Assembly: GCA_001695595.3 (NCBI GenBank)
Contig: MBPM02000082.1
Span: 124,001-188,000 of the forward strand
DNA from: Plasmopara viticola
Taxonomy: Eukaryota > Oomycota > Peronosporomycetes > Peronosporales > Peronosporaceae
DNA length: 64,000 bases
Direction of reading: 5' to 3'
Positions 25,900 to 37,807 of the stretch are shown here, in pieces (position 1 is the stretch's first letter; every line of letters begins with the position of its first letter). Made by a program: the position numbers and the translations under genes. Below the pieces are notes generated by a model. That model saw only the letters and a program-made list of their open reading frames with translations, did not search any database and had not been told where the DNA came from.

Positions 25900-28800
25900 A
25901 AGCCTCCTTGCGTTTTCTATCAATAAAATTTGTCAAACGTTCACCCCCCTCCCGAAATTTTAATCCCCCCGGTATTACAGTAGTAATTATTTAACTTTAC
26001 TTCTGATCCGAGGTATGTCACTCCAACATACGTTATGGAGGTAAATTTTGTTGGTTCTTTTAAACTTCTACTAAGGGAGGGATTGTATGGAATTTCATTT
26101 ATAATTATGTCATACTTCAAAACAATCACACTCAAGATAAATTTGCAGAAAGCTGTGGCGCTTCAAAAAGCGATCTATAGCAACGTTATTAAATGAAGCA
26201 AAACAACGGCGGTGAAAAAGATAATAGTGACCGGTTGCAAACCGTCGATCCCACAAGTGAGAATGTATGTACGGCTATAATTGTGCCCAATGACTTTCTT
26301 ATAATTTTAGAGAGCCTATAACACGGGAAAGGCTTCGCTTTTCCGGATCAAAGACTTGACCAAAGATGCCTCTGTCGAGAAGATGACTAATCCATCAAGT
26401 GCTAGGAGGACGAGGGTACAAAAACTTTGGTATATATCTAGGGTGGGTCCAGTTGCCGCAGAAATTAGAGTGTGTGGAAGTGACTCGCCCACAATTAGGT
26501 ACCAATACAAGTCTCCGTCCCACGAAAAGTCTGCTTTCTCTCCTGAACGAGATAGTGAAGACGGGTGCTGCCCGATTGACGCAAATCATGGTAATGAGCA
26601 GTATGCTTATCTGCTTTGGGCGCCTCTATGGCTAGACAACTATAAGCAGCAATATAATCAATGAGAGCCATTGACTCAGCACAACCTTACGGCGAATATG
26701 CGCGTAAAATTTAGACCGTATGAAATATCTTTAACTTTTTTTGGCTACATCCGGATTGGATATCACATGGGTATCTCTTAGCGCTGTCTCACCACAATTA
26801 AATTTGAGGATTTATTCTGAGATTCCTTTCAGGCGAGATAAGTAGGTGACGGTACGCACAGTCAGGTCTCACAAAGGGGCCAATTACTAGGAGCCTTAGT
26901 TTTAAATAAGATCTCCGATCTACTCCTCAACAAAGGAAATCCGCAATACTTCGTTTTTGATGATAACCGTATTTTTAAATAGATTCTATCATCGTATAAC
27001 GCATCAAGATGTTCAGATCAAAAAACATCGACCGGCCGGCTAATTGACGTACACCGAAGCGATGACGATTCTCGCTAGGCGTGGGCAGGATAAGCTCTTT
27101 TGAACGTACAGAATATAGTGTAAGTCGGTGAGCCTAGACCTAAGGAGACTTGGGCTTAATCGCATATATCGTTCCCGCAAGCCTGACTTTTGAATGTTGT
27201 AGCAATCTTTGAAGCTTTCCAAAAATGATGGATAGTAATTATCGACTCAAGAGCGTCAATCAAATGCGTTGTAACAATACCCGTCGATGAATGTTTGTCA
27301 TATGCTAACTCGTTAAGTACATCAAAATGGCAATGCCACTGTTGACTGAGAGGCACATTTAAATACCAAGAAATGGCCATGTAACTTCGATATTATCGAG
27401 TGCTGTCCAGTCGGTCTTGGGCCTAGATACGAGGTATGACGCTAAATTGCCTTGAGTAAAGTGTCATTTGTTTAACTCCTAGCGCAGAATTGGTGAGTCA
27501 TTGATCCACCTTGACTAGAAAGCAGAAGCTCTATTGGCGCGAATGGTAAACGTACTGAGTATTGAAATAGCAGACATGTATACCAATGGCGATAACAACA
27601 TTGAATTCAGGCGATGCTTCCGAGTAAACAAGAGATTGGCACGAAGGACAAGATACAGTGCTTTTTTAAATAGCACTAGCTACCTGCCTCAAGTTGCACA
27701 GGCGTTTTGAGCTAAAATGGTTTGGAATAAGCCTTCATCGCTGCACGTGGAATGGCATTTAAACAACTGAGAAGTAACTTTACAAGCCAGCACTTGTTGC
27801 GCATCTCAGTCTGAACATCTGAGAGAAACCTTTTGGATTAGCAGGTGATTAACCTGCGCTTGCTGTATACTAAGAAGGTAAGGTTCGCTGTAGGTTAAGG
27901 CTTTAAGAGCGAAATACTAAGCTTGTAAGTGGTTTGACTGAGAAATGTTCGTTGCGTGTAGAAGCATTTTCGTATGTCATATGCGATGTATTCGGCCAAA
28001 GGTTTAAGCATATATAGTGCTGTCTTTTAGTGCGTCTAGAATTCACCAAGCAGAGCACTGAGGAGCATTGCTGCATTGTCAGAAGTCAGCATGTCGGTAC
28101 GATCGTGATGAACTATTTGCGACACCACGAGTCTCGTTTAAAGCGTCGGTTTCCAAAAAGGAAAGACAATAACGCAAGGTGGATCGAGCAGAGCAGAGCG
28201 TCTCGTATTGAACAGAAGAGTTTAAATTTGACGCTAAAAAATGATAGCGTTCGCCTTTTCGAGAGGAAGAGACTAGTACATTTGAATGCACATTAAACAC
28301 CCACGAGAAAAATTTTCTGCTTTAGCTGGACGGAATGTTCACGTAGAAGCTTTAAAAGTTGATGAGCTTAATGGTAATGCCGAAGTGGTGTTCATTCGAC
28401 CTACTGCAGAGATTAGTTGTCTTCTTTTGCTTGCTCAGAAGACACATAGTAGTCACCTGGTACACGAAGCCTAATAGAAGCCTTTTGATCCGAATTTTAT
28501 CCGGGAAGGACCAAAAGTTATTCTTATGAGCCACAACCTGAACAAGGTGATTGTTACAGAATTGATTTAGTTCTAGGAATAATTACAGCGTTCAATTATC
28601 TAAAAGCAGTGTACCTTCGTCAACATAAGCTTCCGTGCACACCACGAGGAAGAATGCATAAAGGCGAGCAAGTCACGCCAATGTTGGTGGTGAATTGATT
28701 TGTTACTTTGTGTTTATTTCTAAAAGTATTATTGAAAGATATAAAGTGATTTAAAGAAATTGTTTCTACATTGTAGAAATAATTCCTTTAATTTATCTGC

Positions 28801-29010
28801 TAGATTAAGCTGTAAAGTTTTGTCCATCATCCAGGCACTGGCGACAGGATGGGATGTTTAGTGCACAGACGCATGCACCGACGTATATTGATGTTATCGG
28901 TAAATTTATCCTGTATGTTTTGAATTTATCTTATGCCATCCTATTAGTCGTGTCGAAGTTGCAAGCAGATTCTTTAGCAATATTAAAGCAAACTTTAATA
29001 CAAAAAAATG
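25900..29010. repeat. U-repeat (copy 5)
   Basis: Shares landmarks with the other copies: 'aattatgtcatac' (26,105; compare 51,315 and 61,840), 'gttgcaaaccgtcgatc' (26,235), 'gagcagtatgcttatctgctttggg' (26,598), the 'gacatgtataccaatggcgat' block (27,570) and the terminal section (28,080-28,900). The minus-strand block at 27,160-27,300 (HHFWKASKIATTF) aligns with HRDLKSVEIAAAF of the 49-kb copy. No intact gene. Confidence 0.5.
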
Positions 29011-29027
29011 GACTCGTAGGGCAGACT

Positions 29028-29352
29028 TTTTCGGAAAAGGTTGGGGTGACGCCCTCCTTCCAAGCGCGGGGGCTAAATGCTCGCGCGCTTCGGGCAGGTG
29101 CTCTCGGGCATCTGCAGGTCTCTAACGAGTCTCACCCTCGACGCGACGGTCTCCAGCACCAGGGCGCCACCTGGGCTCTTACCAAGTCAGAACTACACGA
29201 AATAATGGAAGACCCTCACGGCCTCTGTGCTGGCTGCACTGCCCGCCGAACGAGACCCGACGTATGCGGACACCACTCTATGCCGTGGACTAGCCATAGA
29301 GCCTAGCACGTGCATAACTTGGCAACGCGATAACGTAATACAATACAATACA
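29028..29352 (+). mobile_element. LINE-derived short element, copy 1
   Basis: About 325 bp, from TTTTCGGAAAAGGTTGGGG to a (TACAA)n tail. It is flanked by a 10-bp duplication AGGGCAGACT (29,018-29,027 and 29,353-29,362). It consists of three separated parts of the longer LINE at 38,859-40,010: the 5' 130 bp, a 27-bp piece (TGGGCTCTTACCAAGTCAGA...) and the 3' end from about 'aatggaagacc'. The target duplication and repetitive tail fit target-primed reverse transcription in trans. It sits inside the terminal section of a U repeat. Confidence 0.85.
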
Positions 29353-29362
29353 AGGGCAGACT

Positions 29363-30480
29363 CATCACCAGATTCAAAAATTAATCGCTTCAAAATTCGC
29401 CTCTCCTACGTTCTTGAGGTGTCGAGTGTGTAGCGCGCAATAGCACACGTTTCACAGCTTAAGTCTGCCTTCCAAGACTATCTCAGATCTTTAAAAAGTA
29501 ATTTGTTTATGCATTCGCGCTGATGAAGTCAAGAATTCAAGCAGGCCGCTATTTCACCGTCGTCCTTGCTTTTATTATTGTTATTGCTATGGATAGTGTT
29601 TTGAAGCGCTTAGCATTTAGGTCAATCTGTATTTATTGTGATCTTTCTAAAGTTTGACATGACGATGCTGGAATAAGCAGAATTGCTGTATGGGCAAAAT
29701 AAATTTGCAATATCCACTCTATTGGGTATTTTATAGTGACATTCTTTTCTTCGGATCAGAAATGTAATTAAATCACGGCCGCTGCATTACTCATACGTTG
29801 GTAAGGATGTTTTTTTTCTAATCCGCTTGAGTTAATCTGTTTATCGGTAGCTTACGGTACTTTCGTTTTGCTATCATGAAGGTAAGAAGAGTGACTATAT
29901 AACCAAATAAGAGTTAGCATTTGTATTACTAATTACATCAACCATTTAAGAAGTAATGGGTTGCCACGAAGACTAAGATTGCTTCCACGAAATGCATTGC
30001 CAGTGCAATTTGATCTTCTTTGGCCACGAGCCATGCGTAATCTTTATCGATCTGGATATAAGTAGAACTGATCAACAGCAGTAAATGCTTGGGCCGTACT
30101 CGCAGTTTGTAGCAATAAAAACTTAGATCACGGTAAGGCTCGCGAGTACGGTACACAGTGCGTACCGTCTGTAATAGACTAGTTTGCGCATTCACCGTGG
30201 TGAATTCTTCGGGATACGAGATGACCTGTAAGCTAATATTAAGCTCTAAGAGCCCCGTGTATTTCACGGTTCCCCTTTAATTAGGCTCAGCTTTGCGATC
30301 CGCTAACTTAATTGTCATTGTAGCTAAGCCAAAGATTCCTCAAATCGTTGGGCAGATGTCGGCATGGTCGCGGATCAGCTTTCGCACCGTTTTTGGTACC
30401 AGCGTTTACGTACCATAAGGCTCTCGTTTCTTAGTCGAGGATGCGCGAAAGAAGATTAGAGATGTCATTAACTTGCACTA
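29363..30480. other. Effector A upstream region
   Basis: No supported gene. The last 400 bp shares blocks with the flanks of the other effectors ('aagtagaactgatcaacagcagtaaatgcttggg' type, 'tagctaagcc', 'gtacca-ta-ggctctcg'), so it is likely a promoter region duplicated with the gene. The 109-codon minus-strand ORF at 29,938-30,267 runs across these blocks and is not conserved in the other flanks. Confidence 0.4.
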
Positions 30481-30482
30481 CC

Positions 30483-30500
30483 TTTTCACTATTCCTTTGG
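30483..30500 (+). promoter_or_regulatory. Initiator-like element of effector A
   Basis: TTTTCACTATTCCTTTGG lies 15 bp before the ATG, at the position of the TCATTYYNCAWTT initiator in effectors B and D. It is a weaker match to the oomycete Inr consensus. Confidence 0.45.
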
Positions 30501-30515
30501 CCTGCAAGTTGACAA

Positions 30516-31613
30516 ATGCGTCTTTGTGACGTTGCTCAAGCACTCGTGCTAGTCGTCTTCCTTACTGCAAAAGCCGACACTTCGGCGAATGCGATAGCGT
30601 CCCCGACACCCTCAGGAGCACTTTCATCAGCTAAAGATCGACCTGGTACACTTAACTCGGAACCACCAGATGCACGAGACGAAGAGAGAATGGAAAATCT
30701 CGAACTTTTCACAAGGGGGAATGAAGTGTCCACCGTTTTGATCAAAAGCAAGCAGACGTTCTGGAATACCTCTCAGCTAAAGCTCAAAGTCGCGTGGTGG
30801 TCGGTGAAAAGTGTGGATCCTGACTTTGTATACGCCAAGCTGGAGCTCAACCACGTCAAAGAGAACATTGTGTCGAATCCGTGGTTTCGTCTGTGGGTCA
30901 AGTACGTGGATAAGTATAATTTAAAGCATCCCGCGAAGAAAGTGTCAATATTAACGAAGTTGCAGCGTCAATTCAGTCTTTTAAAATTGTCGATGATGTT
31001 GGACCAGGCAAAAAGAGAAGAAAACACGTCGATCCAAGCTATTGGCACGAGACTACAGAATGAACAAATGTCGTTTTGGATAGACCACGACTTTCCTCCA
31101 GACAGACTTTACAAGATTTTGCAGGCAAATCGAGTGCAACCGATCTTGCTTACCGGTCGTGCGTATGAAATCTGGAGCACTTATTTCACCAAGTTCAACC
31201 GTGATAAGGCATTGCCGCTCATCGATCAGCTGTGCCAAACTTTCGATGATCAGAGTCTGTCTCTGCTACTTCTTGCGTCCAAACAATCAGAAGAAACAGC
31301 AGCGCAGGCGTCAGGCCTTCAATTTGAATTAGAAAAGGTCTGGTTGGACAAAGGCATATCGCCGGAGCTTGTTTTCAAGTACTTACTGCTTGACAGAACT
31401 CCGACTGGTCTACTCGATAACCCGGAGCTTACAGCATGGATGAGGTATGCGGATGCGTATTGGATGAACACAGGGACGGACGTGTCTCTTGAAGAGATCA
31501 TAAAAACAAATTTTGACGCAGAAAGGATTAAGATTATTATCGAAACAGCAAAGACCGAAGGGGGAAAGGAGTATGCCGATAGATTAACAGAGTTGGCAGC
31601 TGCGCACGCTTAG
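30516..31613 (+). CDS. Secreted dEER/WY-module effector A
   Basis: 365 residues, single exon. Predicted to be exported and to act inside plant host cells, as known for RxLR-dEER effectors; the host target is unknown. Residues 1-20 form a signal peptide (MRLCDVAQALVLVVFLTAKA). The RxLR position is degenerate (RPGTL, 42-46), followed by DEER at 55-58. Three tandem helical W-containing modules follow: about 85-180 (KVAWWSVKS ... FRLWVKYVDKY), 181-266 (MSFWID ... YEIWSTYF) and 267-350 (EKVWLDKG ... LTAWMRYADAY). Each has a P-x-x-(L/V)-(Y/F)-(K/x)-x-L segment, the pattern of WY/LWY units. The start is supported by the signal peptide and by the same MRL start in all paralogues. The A-like pseudogene at 42,853-43,830 is its closest relative here. 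No lesion seen. Confidence 0.85.
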   Translation: MRLCDVAQALVLVVFLTAKADTSANAIASPTPSGALSSAKDRPGTLNSEPPDARDEERMENLELFTRGNEVSTVLIKSKQTFWNTSQLKLKVAWWSVKSVDPDFVYAKLELNHVKENIVSNPWFRLWVKYVDKYNLKHPAKKVSILTKLQRQFSLLKLSMMLDQAKREENTSIQAIGTRLQNEQMSFWIDHDFPPDRLYKILQANRVQPILLTGRAYEIWSTYFTKFNRDKALPLIDQLCQTFDDQSLSLLLLASKQSEETAAQASGLQFELEKVWLDKGISPELVFKYLLLDRTPTGLLDNPELTAWMRYADAYWMNTGTDVSLEEIIKTNFDAERIKIIIETAKTEGGKEYADRLTELAAAHA

Positions 31614-31845
31614 GATTTGCCTTCTTTGGCAATTGTGTTTGTGTCGTTAAAGTTTCAGCGTGGTAAGAGTGAAAAGATTAATGACTTGATGGATATATAA
31701 TTTTTTTCAACATGACGTATGACAGTATACTTGTATTCATCTCAGCAAACCATATTAAGTCATCGCCATTTTTTTTAAATGTCAATTTTGTCCTTGCCAT
31801 ATATAAATATGTTTTAGTATCTTTAAGCCTGATCGAATCATCATA

Positions 31846-32161
31846 ATGAGACTTCAGCTGCTGTCGTTTGTATTTGCCTTCCACCTAGCAATAGGCACTC
31901 AAATCAATCTACAATAAAAAAGGATATCATTCCTATGTATGTCCATGTACCGAAGAGACGTTGAGCTTGCAAGACCGAAAATTGCGTGGCAGGCAGTCGT
32001 CTTATCGAAATCTACGCTTCTCCGACGTTCAATCTTCAGACAAGCACTCTAGCCAAGAAGACTTTACACTCCACCCTCCTTTGTCCCAGGCACCTCAACC
32101 TTTGAGTCACACCGCTTCTTGCTCCTCCAATCAAAACCTTTCAAGTAGCAGTACCAAGTAA
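31846..32161 (+). pseudogene. Small secreted RKLR-containing ORF pair, frame-broken (copy X)
   Basis: An ATG at 31,846 gives a short signal-peptide-like sequence (MRLQLLSFVFAFHLAIG) ending at TAA (31,915). From about 31,919 a second frame stays open to 32,161. It contains DRKLRGRQSSYRNLRFSD, an exact R-x-L-R tetrapeptide, then SQEDF and a Pro/Ser-rich tail. The copy at 42,407-42,752 keeps the same two segments and the same stop, about 95% alike by eye. This is either an old effector remnant or a two-part gene whose join I do not see. The RKLR stretch is also the start of every U-repeat unit in decayed form, so this may be the best-preserved head of that repeat. Confidence 0.45.
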
Positions 32162-32374
32162 AGTATCAAGGAAAGTATCAAGGATAGTATGAAGCATAGC
32201 ATAATACTTTTCGTTCGAAATAATCTTAAACTTTATTGTGCGGCGTCCATAACATATAGTCACAGGTAGGCTTAAAGCATTTCTATGAGAATCTACGGGC
32301 ATTGATTGTTCCCGGGACATCTAATCAGTAGGAATGTCCCTCCAAATTACTATATTGCGATGGAATTTCTTTGT

Positions 32375-32690
32375 ATTGTATTACGTTATCGCGTTGCCAA
32401 GTTATGCACGTGCTAGGCTCTATGGCTAGTCCACGGCATAGAGTGGTGTCCGCATACGTCGAGTCTCGTTCGGCGGGCAGTGCAGCCAGCACCGAGGCCG
32501 TGAGGGTCTTCCATTATTTTGTGTACTTCTGACTTGGTAAGAGCCCAGGTGGCGCCCTGGTGCTGGAGACCGTCGCGTCGAGGGTGAGACTCGTTAGAGA
32601 CCTGCAGATGCCCGAGAGCACCTGCCCGAAGCGCGCGAGCATTTAGCCCCCGCGCTTGGAAGGAGGGCGTCACCCCAACCTTTTCCGAAA
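32375..32690 (-). mobile_element. LINE-derived short element, copy 2
   Basis: 316 bp, minus orientation, with the same three-part structure as the copies at 29,028 and 54,629. It is flanked by a perfect 15-bp duplication ATGGAATTTCTTTGT (32,360-32,374 and 32,691-32,705). The duplicated region at 42,100-42,260 is uninterrupted at the equivalent point, giving a paralogous empty site. The insertion therefore followed the duplication of the effector cassette. Confidence 0.88.
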
Positions 32691-33101
32691 ATGGAATTTC
32701 TTTGTTTTTTCAAATCTTAGGCAAAACAAATTGAACCGGCTTAATATCTTCCTGTTCAAAGAAATGATGGGTTGCCACGAAGTTGTTACCTTGTACACTG
32801 CCAGTGCTGCTTGATTGGTTTTGTCACAGAAAGTGAGCTTTCTCGACCTGTAAATAAGCAGAATAGATCGACGCGAGCCAGTGCTTGGGAGTATGTAGCA
32901 AAGAACTCATAGCTGATAATAGGATCAGATTTGCGGTTCGCTTCCTTTTGTAGCCAAGCCTTAATTGGGTTTTAAACCGGCCGTACTGAGCGGATCAGTC
33001 TTCGCGCACCAGCCTCGAGGTATTATATGGCTCTCGTACTGAATCTTTTGAGTCGATGCGCAAATGGAGACTTAGGAATGCAATCCACTTGCACTAGCCT
33101 T

Positions 33102-33116
33102 TCATTTTTCAATTGG
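33102..33116 (+). promoter_or_regulatory. Oomycete initiator-like element of effector B
   Basis: TCATTTTTCAATTGG matches the oomycete Inr consensus (TCATTYYNCAWTTT) except for the last bases. It ends 15 bp before the ATG at 33,132. Its place between the upstream in-frame ATGs and the MRL start argues that translation begins at 33,132. Confidence 0.6.
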
Positions 33117-33131
33117 GCAGCAAGTTATCAA

Positions 33132-34229
33132 ATGCGTCTTTCCAGCCTCGCTTCAGCTCTCGTACCAACCCTTTTAATTATCGCACGAGTCGACGCTTCT
33201 GCGAATGCGACAACGTCCCCCCTACTCTCGGGAACATCTTCATCTACTGGACATCGATCTGGTATTTTCATCTCGAAACCCCCGAAAGCAAAAGACGAAG
33301 AGAGGGTTGGTGGTATCAAAGAATTAAGTTGGGGGGATGTAGCTACCGAATTACTTACCAGATACCCGACGGTGTTGCGTGAGCAAGAGTTCACCTCTTT
33401 GACCGAGCTCAAAAATACCTGGTGGAGGGAAGATAGGGCGGATCCACACTTGGTTTACGCCAAGCTGGAGCTTAATAAGCGCGACGAGAACATTTTGTCG
33501 GATTTTCGGTTTCATGCTTGGGTCAAGTACGTCCATGACTATAATCTGGCGCATCCGAAGGACCAAGTGTCGATTTTCAGACAGTTGCTCGAGCAATACG
33601 GTGATTATAAATTGTCGATGATGCTGGAAGAGGCAACGAAAGAGGATAGCCCGTTACTTCGAGCTATCGGCACGAAACTGCAGATTGAGCTCATGTCGTA
33701 TTGGAAGAACGAAAACATTAGCCCACGCCAACTCTATTCGAAATTGCAGCCTGACAAGCTCAACCCGAGCTTGCTTCTCGACCGTAAGTATGATATCTGG
33801 AAACTCTATTTCACCGAGGTCATGCCTGGTGAGTCAATGGAGCAAATTGGTCAGCTCTACCGCACGTTCGGTGAAAAGGAACTAACTTTGCTACTAATTT
33901 CGGCAACTCGGTCAAAGGAGACCAGACTATATGCGGAAGAGCTTCTAATTCAATTAGCCAACGTCTGGTTAGATAGAGATGTGGAGCCGAAGTTCGTTTT
34001 TGAGCAGCTAATGCTTGACAGAAACCCAGTTCAATTTCTCGATCACGCCGAGGTATATGTGTGGTTGCATTATGCGGAAATGTACCGAAGAAAGAAAACG
34101 ACGGACGTCACTCTCATCGAGATGCTCAAGACCTACTACAGCATCGACGGGATGAAGGAGATTATCGAGTCAGCAGCGACCGACCATGGAAAGGCCTACG
34201 CAAGGATTTTGGCAGAAGAGCTGACGTAA
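33132..34229 (+). CDS. Secreted dEER/WY-module effector B
   Basis: 365 residues from the MRL start; the frame stays open to 33,027, but the upstream part covers the initiator element. Signal peptide about 1-21 (MRLSSLASALVPTLLIIARV). The RxLR site is replaced by RSGIF (42-46), and DEER is at 55-58. Three modules: about 88-180 (NTWWRED ... FHAWVKYVHDYN), 181-266 (MSYWKNENISPRQLY ... YDIWKLYFTEV) and 267-350 (ANVWLDRDVEPKFVF ... VYVWLHYAEMY). Effectors C and D are close paralogues and A is more distant. After its TAA the same frame continues open for about 14 codons, encoding KLPLSAIVSES; this is coding sequence in D. The expected role is a host-translocated virulence protein, by family knowledge only. 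Confidence 0.87.
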   Translation: MRLSSLASALVPTLLIIARVDASANATTSPLLSGTSSSTGHRSGIFISKPPKAKDEERVGGIKELSWGDVATELLTRYPTVLREQEFTSLTELKNTWWREDRADPHLVYAKLELNKRDENILSDFRFHAWVKYVHDYNLAHPKDQVSIFRQLLEQYGDYKLSMMLEEATKEDSPLLRAIGTKLQIELMSYWKNENISPRQLYSKLQPDKLNPSLLLDRKYDIWKLYFTEVMPGESMEQIGQLYRTFGEKELTLLLISATRSKETRLYAEELLIQLANVWLDRDVEPKFVFEQLMLDRNPVQFLDHAEVYVWLHYAEMYRRKKTTDVTLIEMLKTYYSIDGMKEIIESAATDHGKAYARILAEELT

Positions 34230-34985
34230 AAGTTGCCTCTATCGGCAATTGTATCTGAATCGTTGCACTTTTAGCATTGTAAGTCATGGAAAGATGAATG
34301 ATTCGATAAATTAAGTGGTTTGACATGACTCAGGACATCGTTTAGGCTCTCTGTAAGTGTAAATAACAAATTTAATCATGTTCTCGTATTTTCTTGCAGC
34401 AGGTGATGGGCAATCAAAAGAAAATTCCTTTCTCAAAAGACAAAAGAAATGCAATTATATAAGGAAGTATACATACCCCAGTCAAGAAATGAAAGAATTT
34501 TATCTCCCACCCTAAATATATAATAAAATAGCAACTTAATAGTTGCGATTAACTACGCCTCCAAATATGCATTCATGCCTTCTGATTGGCCGAACTGGTG
34601 ATTCTCGGGCGGATATCAATTCTCAGATGATGCACCGTTCATACATGCATCTTTACCCCAGAACCGCGACGTTTCGTGTCAACATCAGCCATGAACGCAT
34701 TATAACCTATCGCTCAGCGCGTCTTCATGGAGTTGCGGGTATGAATGGCAGTACGAATTTAGCTTAAGTGGCGGCAGATTGCCTGTCGACGGACTGCGCA
34801 AAAGTTGTTGCGAGCGCAAGTAAACAAATCCATTTTGTATTGACACGTGTATGAGTTTTGTCATTTATAGAATGCTGTCGTGGATTATTCCAAAAAAAGC
34901 CGCTGGATTGCTTCCATAGATGCCTTGACTTTGTCCTGAAGCGACTTCACGAGCTCGGTCCCGTTGCTCAAGAAACTTCGCTTTG
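34230..34985. other. Downstream block shared by B-type effectors
   Basis: No gene supported. Parts recur in inverted orientation at 40,440-40,530 (ttctgattggccgaactgg) and 44,260-44,390, and at 57,390-57,690 (tgccattcgtactcgcattt). It links each B-type effector to the decayed unknown gene. The 74-codon ORF at 34,543 is not kept in the other copies. Confidence 0.45.
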
Positions 34986-34989
34986 ATAG

Positions 34990-37700
34990 TGTAAGAAATT
35001 CAAAGATGATAGTTTTAAACGTGTTTACTGTTCAAATAATTCACGACGCAATAAATCTTTGGCACTAGCACACGAAAAGCAAAAAGTGCGAAAACGCTGT
35101 AAAAAATACGCCCAAAAGTATCTACAAAGTTGCATTGATGCCCATCAAAAGCGGAAGAATGCCTTGTCGGTTTTGCTTGAAGAAGCAAACGAGTTTCGAA
35201 ATCCACCGAAAGATGTTCGAGATCGGCAACCTGCTTGTACACGCAAGCTTGAAAAACTCGTGGTCGGTTCATTTATTGACCCCATGGAAGACATTTGAGA
35301 CTTGTCGAAACGAATGGTCGCCGAGACGGACGACAAAACGTACACTTTTTTAGAAGCAAGCTGCACATTGGACGCAAGTATCAAGATGTATTCCATTTGA
35401 GTGGACGATACGTGGAATTTATCGTACAAGATTTTAAAAATTTAGCCCGCACGGAACAAAATCATGGGATTGAGCAAGAGGATGGCGAAAGGAAAAGTCT
35501 TGGACGCAAGACGAGAATGACGCATACCCGCACGATTAAGAAGAGTGTGAACAGTATCAACATGAAAGGGTACGATATGGGGTGTGAGGCGGCTCCGTGG
35601 TTTCACAAAGTGTCCCGGTCCTTTGATGAAGGCGGTGCGAAAGAAATGTTGTTGGTGTCTCCAAGGGCTGCAAGATCTTGTTGCATTCGTCGAACGTGAG
35701 TGCCGTGACGCGAAAACCGATGCACAATGTTGCAGTCAAGTCACGTGTGAAGCAGGCAAAGGAGACCATTGTGGAATCTGTGGGTGGTAAGGAGTGTGGA
35801 ATATGTGGGTGATGAGGAGAAGAGTACGATAGCGACGAAGGAGAAGGAGGAAAAGAAGAGGGACTGTTGTGAAAAAGGTGGGGTTGAAATTGATGAAACG
35901 GAGGTTTCGTAAAAGATGGTACGATAGCGAAAGATCTGGGCACAGAAATTAAAGAAAAAGCAGCCAAAGCCACGAAAGACAAAGGAGGCGTTCGGCATGC
36001 TGCAACGAATGGTCGAAACAGCCTGCCGATTTACGGAGTCCTGTCTATTATTTGTCGGGATGTTCAAAACTTAAACGTATAGTCCTTCTTTGCACCGAAT
36101 GTACGATGAGCTGGACGATATAAAAGGAGACGAAGCTCGTCACAAACTTGGCTCAAGAAATGACTTTTTGAATGACTTTTTTAATAAAAACACTGCTAAA
36201 AGGACATCGACAAGTAGTGATTGTGCGAAAAAACGTTCAGTAGACTTTGATGTTGACAATGGCAATGTCGAGGATGATGCCGATGAAGTGGGTGTTGACG
36301 CTCTTGAAGATGGCGACAGTGTTGTCAAGAAAAAGACTTTAGCTAACGATATAGATGTGGAAAAAAGACAAAAATGTGGATGACATGGCTGGAAGGGGGG
36401 GTGCACATCGCAGCGGCACGGACGAGAGTCGTCGAGCTCTTGCTCAGATATCGTTTCTGACGTCAAGTGTTGCTGACTTTTTCCGTGCCAAGGTATTCAA
36501 AAACATGCGGAAGAAACGAGAATCACCTTTTGTTCGCAAATGATGGACTTGGCTGTGCTCTGATCTGCAGCGTTGGCAGACGAACAGAGTGGCGACGTCC
36601 AGGACGGCAAGAATAATTTCTCGTATTTTGACGTTAAAATGCATTGGAATCGGGCAGGTCCAGGGCACTGGAAGTTTCCATTCGTGCGTAAAGTGCAACG
36701 GGTTAAGATAGAGGCCGATAAAGACGCACTGGCAGTTAATGAAAAGGTCCTACCTAGAAAGGCAGAGCTTCCAGTGCTGTCGATGGATCGTGGTCGGAAG
36801 GGAAGCACTGCTGGCGTGGATGAGAAGGCAACTAGTCTGATTTCTATCGTAAGGAGCCTGATTGGTCAAGCTTCAAGGCTCGAAAGATTTTATCGATTTT
36901 GAAGATCACAAAAGGGACGTTGCAGAAACAATGGGAGAACGCGTCTGATCTCGTCTTGGCTTGGCCTGTTTTTCCATCACTTTTATGAAAAGAAAGAGTT
37001 CATTTTCTCGAAAACGTGTTGGTACATTGACAAGGAAGGCGTCAAGGCAGAGACCTTTGAATGTAAAGAAAACAGTGGCAATACTGCCAGTGATCCAGAT
37101 CAAGAAGGGTTGCTCACTTAAAATGAAGATGGCGGCTTTGCAGCTGATTACGGTGACGAAGTGGACGGCACGATTGAGGCAGGGCCCGGAACTTTAAAGG
37201 GCTGATTCAAGCTGATCGCGTCGTGAAAAGGTTGGTGGGCGTGACGAGCGTTTGGCCAAGCATGTGGGTGTGAAAAAGCTCACGGACAGTATCTGGAATC
37301 ACCACAAACGAAGAATAGTCAAAGGTGGCAATCTCAAAACTGACAGTTTCGTCGGAACTGATACTACGATTGCGAGTAGAAAGCGTCGCGTGAACCCTTG
37401 TCGAAAGATGGAGATGGAGAGCCATTAGCGACGATCATTGCAAGCGTGGTGGAGAACGCGGCTAGCAAGGTAGATTGGCGCTGGCGTCGTTGGTTGACAT
37501 TTGAGTGGCTGAATTGTATGTGTTTGATTTGAAGGTGCCCTTGAATGTGACCGTATCCTTTTACTTTATTTGCGACAGCATCTCGCGAATGAAAAAGGTC
37601 TACAGTTCGTTTGCCAAGATAATCTCTGTAACTTTCACATTCGTACCGAATGATCATGTAGTAAAGACATTTGAGTGCCGAAGGACATGACACTCGACGA
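34990..37700 (+). pseudogene. Decayed gene of unknown function, copy 1
   Basis: A formerly large gene on the plus strand, recognised because three copies share it: here, 44,650-47,685 minus, and 56,640-57,385 minus. Near the start it encodes a charged helical region (LAHEKQKVRKRCKKYAQKY, then RKNALSVLLEEANEF), later a KSVNSI-KG-D-CEAAPWFHKVSR stretch. An acidic segment (36,090-36,383, DVDNGNVEDDADEVGVDALE) and further Lys-rich segments (36,573-37,200) follow. Frames switch often and contain stops, so no intact product is expected. I do not recognise a domain. It is convergent with the transporter pseudogene ending near 37,808. Confidence 0.5.
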
Positions 37701-37807
37701 AACAGTAGCAAAGCTCATTAGCGTCCAGAGGGCGGCGAACAAAGTGTACATTGTCGTTGAGTAATGTTTCAATAGATAAGGCAGCTGCACCGAACTCGCT
37801 ACATTAT

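Noticed and set aside
28854..29306. 150-codon plus-strand ORF across the LINE-derived element
   Set aside because: Runs through the 5' junction and a non-coding composite element; the two halves come from different frames of the parent LINE or from repeat flank.
29938..30267. 109-codon minus-strand ORF upstream of effector A
   Set aside because: Lies over promoter-flank blocks shared with other effectors, where no such frame exists.
33027..33131. In-frame extension of effector B by 35 residues upstream (and similar extensions of C and D)
   Set aside because: It crosses the conserved initiator-like sequence and would place the hydrophobic signal peptide internally; the MRL start is shared by all paralogues.
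35557..36466. Minus-strand Ser/Pro-rich ORFs (35,557-35,982; 36,140-36,466)
   Set aside because: Antisense of the Lys/Glu-rich and Asp-rich plus-strand frame of the decayed unknown gene; composition mirrors it.
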